DNA from: Streptomyces sp. TLI_105
GTDB lineage: Bacteria > Actinomycetota > Actinomycetes > Streptomycetales > Streptomycetaceae
Reading direction: 5' to 3'
DNA: 64,000 nt
Assembly: GCF_900105415.1 (NCBI RefSeq)
Contig: NZ_FNSM01000001.1
Coordinates: 6,449,501-6,513,500, forward strand
A model generated the notes under the pieces. It did not search any database. It saw only the letters and a program-made list of their open reading frames with translations, and was not told where the DNA came from. A program made the translations under genes and the position numbers. Below are positions 59,463 to 64,000 of the stretch, piece after piece; position 1 is the stretch's first letter, and every line of letters starts with the position of its first letter.

Positions 59463-59483
59463 GCCGGAGCGTTATGTTCCGGC
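59463..59483. promoter_or_regulatory. Palindrome upstream of the ScbR-like gene
   Basis: GCCGGA-N9-TCCGGC lies 29 bases before the regulator start, in the expected place for an autoregulatory site, though it does not clearly match the ARE consensus. Confidence 0.4.
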
Positions 59484-59648
59484 CTACGCCTGTGACCGCC
59501 TCGAAACTATCCGGCCGGGGAGCGGCGAAACGTGGCTTCTCGCCCGTCCGGCCGGAACTGGGGCTTGACGCGCGCCTTCCTCCCAGGTCGCGGGCGCCCG
59601 CCCTGCGCGGACCGCCCGCGAACTGACCGGAACCGGGGGTATGCCCTG

Positions 59649-60563
59649 TCAGGTGGATCCAGCCGTTCCGGCGGTCACGGCGGCCCGCGCCCGGGAGCGG
59701 GATACGGCCACGCCCGCGAGGCACAGCGCACCCCCGGCGAGCGTGAGCAGACCCGGTAGCTCGCCCAGGAACACCCACGCGAGGACCACGACGAGCGCGG
59801 GCACCGCGTACGTCGTCGCGCCCATCCGGCCCGCGGTCGTACGGGCGAGGGCGTAGGCCCAGGTCGTGAACGCGAGGGCGGTCGGGAAGACCCCCAGGTA
59901 GACCATGTTCAGGGTCGCCGACAGCGGGGCCCGGCCCGCCTCCTCGACCAGCTGCCCGGCGAAGGGCAGACAGGCCGCCGCCCCCACCAGGCACCCGAAG
60001 GTCGTGACCTGGAGCGCGCTGGCGTGCGCGAGTGCCGGCTTCTGGGACACGACCCCGCCCGCGTACGCCATCGCCGCGAGCAGACAGAGGACCACCCCGA
60101 GCACGGAGGCGTGTCCGCCGGAGCCGCCGCCGGACATCGACAGGCCGACGGTCACCGCCCCCGCGAAGGAGACCGCCATGCCCGCGAGCAGCCGGGGCGG
60201 CAGCGACTCCTTGAGGAACCGCGCGCCGAGCAGGGCGATCAGGATCGGCCCTATGTTCACCACCATCGCCGCCGTGCCCGCGTCGACCTCCTGCTCGCCC
60301 CAGTTCAGGACCACCATGTACGCCCCGAACCAGAGCAGCCCCGAGGTCACGATCCCCGGCCAGGCGGCCCGCGGCGGCAGCCCCTCCCGCCGCACCAGGA
60401 GCACGGCCCCGAGGACCAGCACCCCGGCGAGCAGCCGGCCGAGCGCGAGCGCGCCGGGGGAGTAGGCCGCCCCGGCGCTGCGGATGGAGACGAAGGCGGA
60501 GGCCCACAGGACCACGGTGACACCGGCGGCGGCGAGCGCGAGCCGGGAGGATTGCTTCTGCAT
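59649..60563 (-). CDS. EamA-family (DMT) transporter
   Basis: A 304-residue membrane protein with ten spans in two EamA repeats: LALAAAGVTVVLWASAFVSIRSAG and MVVLNWGEQEVDAGTAAMVVNIGPILIALLGARFLKE in the first, VYLGVFPTALAFTTWAYALARTTAGRMGATTYAVPALVVVLAWVFLGELP in the second. It probably exports amino acids or metabolites. ATG at 60563; the sequence upstream of it is a GC-rich repeat that cannot be part of the fold. Confidence 0.9.
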   Translation of the reverse strand: MQKQSSRLALAAAGVTVVLWASAFVSIRSAGAAYSPGALALGRLLAGVLVLGAVLLVRREGLPPRAAWPGIVTSGLLWFGAYMVVLNWGEQEVDAGTAAMVVNIGPILIALLGARFLKESLPPRLLAGMAVSFAGAVTVGLSMSGGGSGGHASVLGVVLCLLAAMAYAGGVVSQKPALAHASALQVTTFGCLVGAAACLPFAGQLVEEAGRAPLSATLNMVYLGVFPTALAFTTWAYALARTTAGRMGATTYAVPALVVVLAWVFLGELPGLLTLAGGALCLAGVAVSRSRARAAVTAGTAGST

Positions 60564-60629
60564 GCCCCGACCGTAGGCGGTGGACCGTTCGGCGCTCACC
60601 GCAATATCGAGCGGGGGGTACGGGCGGAG

Positions 60630-60935
60630 GCCCGGGCCCTGGCCGCCCCCGGCCCGGCCCTGCCGGCCCTGCGCTGCTCGGCCCCGGCCCTGCTCGGCCC
60701 CCTGGCCGGGCCCTGCCCTGCCGGCCCTGCGCTGCTCGGCCCCCCGGCCTTGCTCCGCTCGGCCCCCGGACCGGCCCTGCTCGGCCCCGGTCCGGGTCCT
60801 GCTCGGTCCGGCCCTGCTCGGCTTGGCCCCGCCCGGCCCCGCTCCGCCCCGCTGGGCGTGGCAACGCCGCCCCATTCGGCCCCGCTCCGCCCCGCCCGGC
60901 CTGGCCCCGCTCGGTCCCGCCCCGCTCCGCTCAGC
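60630..60935. repeat. GC-rich low-complexity imperfect repeat tract
   Basis: About 300 bases are built almost only from CGGCCCTGCTCGGCCC-like and GCTCCGCCCC-like words. A 25-base block at 60661-60685 recurs exactly at 60719-60743. It separates the EamA start from the ArsR-type gene (stop at 60931). No gene is supported here. Confidence 0.85.
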
Positions 60936-61626
60936 GCAGGGCCGTCGGCGGGATGCCGAGGCCGGTTCGCAGGGCCGTCTCGCCCTGCGGGGTCACCTTC
61001 ACGGCCCGCTCGGACCCGATCCGCACGCACCATCCGGCGTCGAGCGCGTGCCGGCACAGCGCGGCGCCCGCGAGCCCCGCGAGGTGCGGGCGGCGCTCGG
61101 TCCAGTCGAGGCAGCCGCGCGCGACGGGCCGCCGCCCCTTCCGTACGAGGGGGATGCCCTGCTCGTCGAACCAGGCCAGGCCCCGGTCCGTGAGCGCGAA
61201 CCCGGTGTCCTGGCGCAGCAGTCCGCGGTCCGTCATCGCGTCGGCGATCGCGATGCCGAGCCGTCCCGCGAGGTGGTCGTAGCAGGTCCGGCCGCGCGCC
61301 ATCGCCTGCCCGGCGCTCGCGGCGCGCAGCGAGCGCGGCGGCGCGGGCACCTCGGGCTCGGACCGGGCGGCCAGGTCCTCCACGAGATGGGCGACCCCGG
61401 GGTCGGCGAGGCGCACGTACCGGTGTCTGCCCTGCCGTTCCTCCGCGAGCACCCCGCCCGCCACCAGCTTCCCGAGGTGCTCGCTGGCGGTGGACGGCGC
61501 CACCCCGGCGTGCCGGGCGAGCTCCCCGGCGGTCCAGGCCCGCCCGTCGAGCAGGGCGAGCAGGAACGCGGCGCGGCTCTCGTCCGCGAAGAGCGCCGCG
61601 AGCGCGGCGAGATCACTGGCTGCCAT
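60931..61626 (-). CDS. ArsR-type winged-helix regulator with C-terminal domain
   Basis: The 231-residue protein has an ArsR-like winged helix (ALAALFADESRAAFLLALLDGRAWTAGELARHAGVAPSTASEHLGKLVAGGVLAEERQGRHRYVRLADPGVAHLVEDLA). A further domain with RTCYDHLAGRLGIAIADAM, ARGCLDWTERRPHLAGLAGAALCRHAL follows; this is the layout of Streptomyces regulators of about 230 residues. Metal-ligand cysteines of classic ArsR are absent from the recognition helix region. ATG at 61626. Target unknown; the EamA gene is next on the same strand. Confidence 0.85.
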   Translation of the reverse strand: MAASDLAALAALFADESRAAFLLALLDGRAWTAGELARHAGVAPSTASEHLGKLVAGGVLAEERQGRHRYVRLADPGVAHLVEDLAARSEPEVPAPPRSLRAASAGQAMARGRTCYDHLAGRLGIAIADAMTDRGLLRQDTGFALTDRGLAWFDEQGIPLVRKGRRPVARGCLDWTERRPHLAGLAGAALCRHALDAGWCVRIGSERAVKVTPQGETALRTGLGIPPTALR

Positions 61627-61644
61627 GGGGCAAGCCTGCCGCAC

Positions 61645-62331
61645 TCACGCTTCGGCGTCGGCCGAACCGTCGGGCGCGGCCGCGGACCGGCGGGCCGGGA
61701 CCGCCTCGTACTGCAGTCGCAGACCGTCGAGCAGCGCCCGCAGGCCCGTCTCGAACGCCCCCTCGTCGACCTTCTGGCGGCGCTCCGCGAGGAGGTGGGC
61801 CTGGCCGAGGTGGGGATAGTCGGCCGGGTCGTAGGCCGTCTCGTCGTCGACGAAGCCGCGGGCGAAGGAGCCGAGGGCGGAGCCGGTGATGAAGTACCGC
61901 ATCAGCGCGCCGATGGAGGTGGCCTGGGCCGGGGGCCAGCCCGCCCGGACCATGGCGCCGAAGACGGCGTCGGCGACCTTCAGGCCCGCCGGGCGGCGGC
62001 CCGGTCCCTGGGCGAGGACGGGGACGATGTGCGGGTGGTCGGCGAGGGCCGCGCGGTAGGAGACCGCCCAGTCGTGCAGCGCCGTCCACCAGTCCCGGCC
62101 GTCGTCCGCCGCGAACATCGACAGGTCGATCTTCGCGCTCACCGCGTCCGCGACCGCGTCGAGGATCTCGTCCTTCGTGCGGAAGTGGTTGTAGAGCGAG
62201 GGCCCGCTCACGCCGAGTTCGGCGGCGAGCCGCCGGGTGGAGAGCGCCGCCAGGCCCTCCGCGTCCACGAGTGCGCCCGCCGTCTCGACGATGCGTTCTC
62301 GGCTGAGCAGGGGCTTGCGCGGTCGGGCCAT
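61645..62331 (-). CDS. TetR-family regulator divergent to acyl-CoA dehydrogenase
   Basis: A 228-residue regulator with the helix-turn-helix LSRERIVETAGALVDAEGLAALSTRRLAAELGVSGPSLYNHFRTKDEILDAVADAV and a TetR_C ligand domain with HIVPVLAQGPGRRPAGL and MRYFITGSALGSFARGF. ATG at 62331, with a second in-frame ATG at 62340. The operator-like AAACTA-N7-TAATTA lies in the 70-base gap to the acyl-CoA dehydrogenase gene. A closely similar site 15.8 kb away before the aldehyde dehydrogenase may be a second target. Confidence 0.9.
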   Translation of the reverse strand: MARPRKPLLSRERIVETAGALVDAEGLAALSTRRLAAELGVSGPSLYNHFRTKDEILDAVADAVSAKIDLSMFAADDGRDWWTALHDWAVSYRAALADHPHIVPVLAQGPGRRPAGLKVADAVFGAMVRAGWPPAQATSIGALMRYFITGSALGSFARGFVDDETAYDPADYPHLGQAHLLAERRQKVDEGAFETGLRALLDGLRLQYEAVPARRSAAAPDGSADAEA

Positions 62332-62358
62332 GGCGCACATAGTAGGCCCGCACCAGGA

Positions 62359-62377
62359 AAACTAGCAGTGGTAATTA
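62359..62377. promoter_or_regulatory. TetR-type operator between tetR and acyl-CoA dehydrogenase
   Basis: AAACTA-N7-TAATTA in an AT-rich patch 25 bases before the acyl-CoA dehydrogenase ATG. It shares the left half-site and most of the centre with the site at 46509-46527. Confidence 0.6.
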
Positions 62378-62401
62378 AATGGCCGAGTGGGGTGGCACCG
62401 C

Positions 62402-63553
62402 ATGAATCTGGAACTGGGCGAGGAGCAGGAGGCCGTACGGCGGCTCGCCGAGGACTTCGTCGCGCGCGAGGTCACCCCGCACGCCGCCGCGTGGGACCGC
62501 GCCGAGCAGGTGGACCGCGCCCTCGTGAAGAAGCTCGGCGCCGTCGGCTTCCTCGGGCTCACGATCCCGGAGGAGTACGGAGGTTCGGGCGGCGACCACC
62601 TCGCGTACTGCCTCGTCACCGAGGAGCTGGGGCGCGGGGACTCCTCCGTGCGTGGCATCGTCTCCGTCTCCCTCGGCCTGGTCGCCAAGACGATCGCCTC
62701 CTGGGGCACCGAGGAGCAGAAGCGGGAGTGGCTGCCCCGGCTCGCCACCGGCGAGGCGCTCGGCTGCTTCGGCCTCACCGAGCCGGACACCGGCTCGGAC
62801 GCCGGGAACCTGGCCACCCGCGCCGTGCGGGACGGCGACGCGTACGTCGTCAACGGCGGCAAGATGTTCATCACCAACGGCACCTGGGCCGACGTCGTGC
62901 TGCTCTTCGCCCGCACGAACGACACGCCCGGCCACAAGGGCGTCTCCGCCTTCCTCGTCCCCGCAGACACCCCCGGCCTCACCCGCCGGCCCGTCCACGG
63001 CAAGCTCGGCCTGCGCGGCCAGGCCACCGCCGAGCTGGTCCTGGAGGACGTCCGCATCCCGGCGGACGCCATGCTCGGCCCCGAGGGCAAGGGCTTCGCC
63101 GTCGCCATGTCCGCCCTCGCCAAGGGGCGCATGTCGGTCGCAGCCGGCTGCGTCGGCATCGCGCAGGCCGCACTCGACGCGGCCGTGCGGTACGCCGGGG
63201 AGCGCGAGCAGTTCGGAAAGCCCATCGCCTCGTACCAGCTGGTCCAGGAGCTCCTGAGCGACATCGCCGTCGACGTGGACGCCGCCCGGCTGCTCACCTG
63301 GCGGGTCGCCGACCTGATCGACCGGGGCCAGGACTTCGCCACCGCCGCCTCCAAGGCCAAGCTGTACGCCTCCGAGGCCGCCGTCCGCGCCGCGAACAAC
63401 GCCCTCCAGGTCTTCGGCGGCTACGGCTACATCGACGAGTACCCGGTCGGGAAGCTGGTGCGCGACGCCCGCGTCATGACCCTCTACGAGGGCACCAGCC
63501 AGATCCAGAAGCTCATCATCGGCAGGGCGCTGACGGGGGTCTCGGCCTTCTGA
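62402..63553 (+). CDS. Acyl-CoA dehydrogenase
   Basis: A full-length 383-residue flavoprotein: LGEEQEAVRRLAEDFVAREVTPHA at the N-terminus, LGCFGLTEPDTGSDAGNLATRA, MFITNGTWADVVLLFART in the middle domain and RVMTLYEGTSQIQKLIIGRALTG with catalytic base E363 at the end. It oxidises an acyl-CoA to the 2-enoyl-CoA, passing electrons to electron-transfer flavoprotein. ATG at 62402 is preferred over an upstream in-frame ATG because it begins the conserved region. Likely repressed by the divergent TetR. Confidence 0.94.
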   Translation: MNLELGEEQEAVRRLAEDFVAREVTPHAAAWDRAEQVDRALVKKLGAVGFLGLTIPEEYGGSGGDHLAYCLVTEELGRGDSSVRGIVSVSLGLVAKTIASWGTEEQKREWLPRLATGEALGCFGLTEPDTGSDAGNLATRAVRDGDAYVVNGGKMFITNGTWADVVLLFARTNDTPGHKGVSAFLVPADTPGLTRRPVHGKLGLRGQATAELVLEDVRIPADAMLGPEGKGFAVAMSALAKGRMSVAAGCVGIAQAALDAAVRYAGEREQFGKPIASYQLVQELLSDIAVDVDAARLLTWRVADLIDRGQDFATAASKAKLYASEAAVRAANNALQVFGGYGYIDEYPVGKLVRDARVMTLYEGTSQIQKLIIGRALTGVSAF

Positions 63554-63614
63554 GTACGTCGCTGAGTACGTGGACGGATGTGGCGCCGACCACATCCGTC
63601 CGATGCTGTGCGGC

Positions 63615-63902
63615 ATGAGCGACACACCGGTCAAGCAGCAGAACACCGCCGCCTACTACATGCAGGCCGTCATCTCCTTCGGGATCGCGATCGCCGCCGT
63701 GGCCATCGGGATCTACCAGCTCGACGCCAGCGCCTGGGTCCGGGCCTTCCTCGCCGTCTCGGTCCTCTACCTCACGACCTCGGCCTTCACCCTCGCCAAG
63801 GTCGTCCGCGACCGCCAGGAGGCCGGCCAGATCGTCAGCCGGGTGGACCAGGCCCGCCTGGAGAAGCTCCTCGCCGAGCACGACCCCTTCCAGAAGCTCT
63901 GA
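63615..63902 (+). CDS. YiaA/YiaB-family small inner-membrane protein
   Basis: A 95-residue protein with two spans (YMQAVISFGIAIAAVAIGIYQL and AWVRAFLAVSVLYLTTSAFTLAKVVRDRQE) and a cytoplasmic tail VSRVDQARLEKLLAEHDPFQKL, as in YiaA-like proteins. Function unknown. ATG at 63615 is chosen since residues before it lack membrane-family similarity. It follows the acyl-CoA dehydrogenase after 61 bases and could be co-transcribed. Confidence 0.82.
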   Translation: MSDTPVKQQNTAAYYMQAVISFGIAIAAVAIGIYQLDASAWVRAFLAVSVLYLTTSAFTLAKVVRDRQEAGQIVSRVDQARLEKLLAEHDPFQKL

Positions 63903-63978
63903 GCGCCCGAGGATCTAAGCGCTTGCTCACCCTCGTTGTATGGTGTTCGTCCTGACGGGGTCCGAGAAGGAGTGTGGG
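63903..63978 (+). promoter_or_regulatory. Upstream region of the gene cut by the window end
   Basis: This gap contains a palindromic AAGCGCTT within CTAAGCGCTTGCTCA (63916-63930) and a TTGCTC...TATGGT pair that could be a promoter. GAGAAGGAG lies before the final ATG. Confidence 0.35.
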
Positions 63979-64000
63979 ATGAGCACGGCGGAGGAGACGC
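63979..64000 (+). CDS. 5' end of a truncated gene at the window edge
   Basis: ATG at 63979 follows GAGAAGGAG with suitable spacing; only MSTAEET is visible before the window ends. The palindromic upstream site suggests a regulated gene, but the product cannot be named. Confidence 0.5.

Noticed and set aside
1..64000. Prophage, integrative element or transposon
   Set aside because: No integrase, transposase, terminal repeat pair or tRNA attachment site was seen anywhere in the window.

Overview
The window is a very GC-rich, densely packed actinobacterial chromosome segment that reads as Streptomyces. The signs are GTG and TTG starts, many four-base ATGA/GTGA overlaps between consecutive genes, a SepF-like division protein, streptogrisin-type secreted proteases, a class F sortase, a DUF6299 protein, a gamma-butyrolactone-receptor-like TetR and a standalone type ISP C-terminal protein. 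No rRNA, tRNA, CRISPR array, transposase or phage gene was seen. From memory, not from a search, the backbone order (SepF-like, lipase, LPMO, GDSL lipase, hmgA, CitMHS, aldehyde and alcohol dehydrogenases, acyl-CoA dehydrogenase) resembles the SCO1690-SCO1750 part of the S. coelicolor core chromosome.

Layout. 0-2.1 kb: SepF-like gene and a DUF5685 protein with a cysteine-packed tail. 2.1-12.7 kb: an organosulfur or amino-acid uptake and oxidation cluster on two divergent arms. The left arm has a 22-residue leader peptide, a GNAT and a solute-binding lipoprotein. The right arm has two permeases, a flavoprotein, an ATPase, a second solute-binding lipoprotein, two LLM flavin monooxygenases and DUF1684. 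The gene set resembles the Bacillus ytm S-alkylcysteine/cystine locus. 12.9-18 kb: two tandem secreted S1 proteases, a YhgE-like membrane protein, a secreted lipase and a sortase-tagged LPMO. 18-22 kb: orphan response regulator divergent to tctCBA. 22-31.9 kb: DUF402, GNAT, GntR, AAA ATPase, GDSL lipase, a pseudokinase, a CoA transferase and a DrrAB-type exporter with its TetR and two operator copies. 31.9-35.4 kb: type ISP C-terminal protein, an 11-copy 17-18 bp tandem repeat, GntR and hmgA. 35.6-39.9 kb: a three-gene operon of beta-helix membrane protein, cupredoxin-like lipoprotein and polytopic membrane protein. 39.9-49 kb: TetR with molybdopterin oxidoreductase, CitMHS transporter, surface protein with class F sortase, and aldehyde and alcohol dehydrogenases.

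49.1-58.8 kb is the most unusual part. A seven-gene, mostly overlapping operon encodes an aminotransferase, a PIN-like DUF6190 protein, a DapA-type lyase, a heme-oxygenase-like diiron oxidase (HDO), a Rieske ferredoxin, an NCS1 permease and a PDR-type reductase. Behind a strong intrinsic terminator lies a second unit of YdcZ-type exporter, ODP-like metallo-beta-lactamase-fold protein and DsbA/isomerase-like protein. A TetR gene and a ScbR-like receptor gene flank it. The Rieske protein and reductase could feed electrons to the HDO, so I read this as a candidate small-molecule (amino-acid-derived) biosynthetic locus that I cannot match to a known product. 59.6-64 kb: EamA transporter, ArsR-type and TetR regulators, acyl-CoA dehydrogenase, a YiaA-like protein and the first codons of another gene. 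A TetR operator-like site is shared between the acyl-CoA dehydrogenase (62.36 kb) and aldehyde dehydrogenase (46.51 kb) promoters.

All names come from reading sequence motifs; nothing was searched or computed beyond hand counting.
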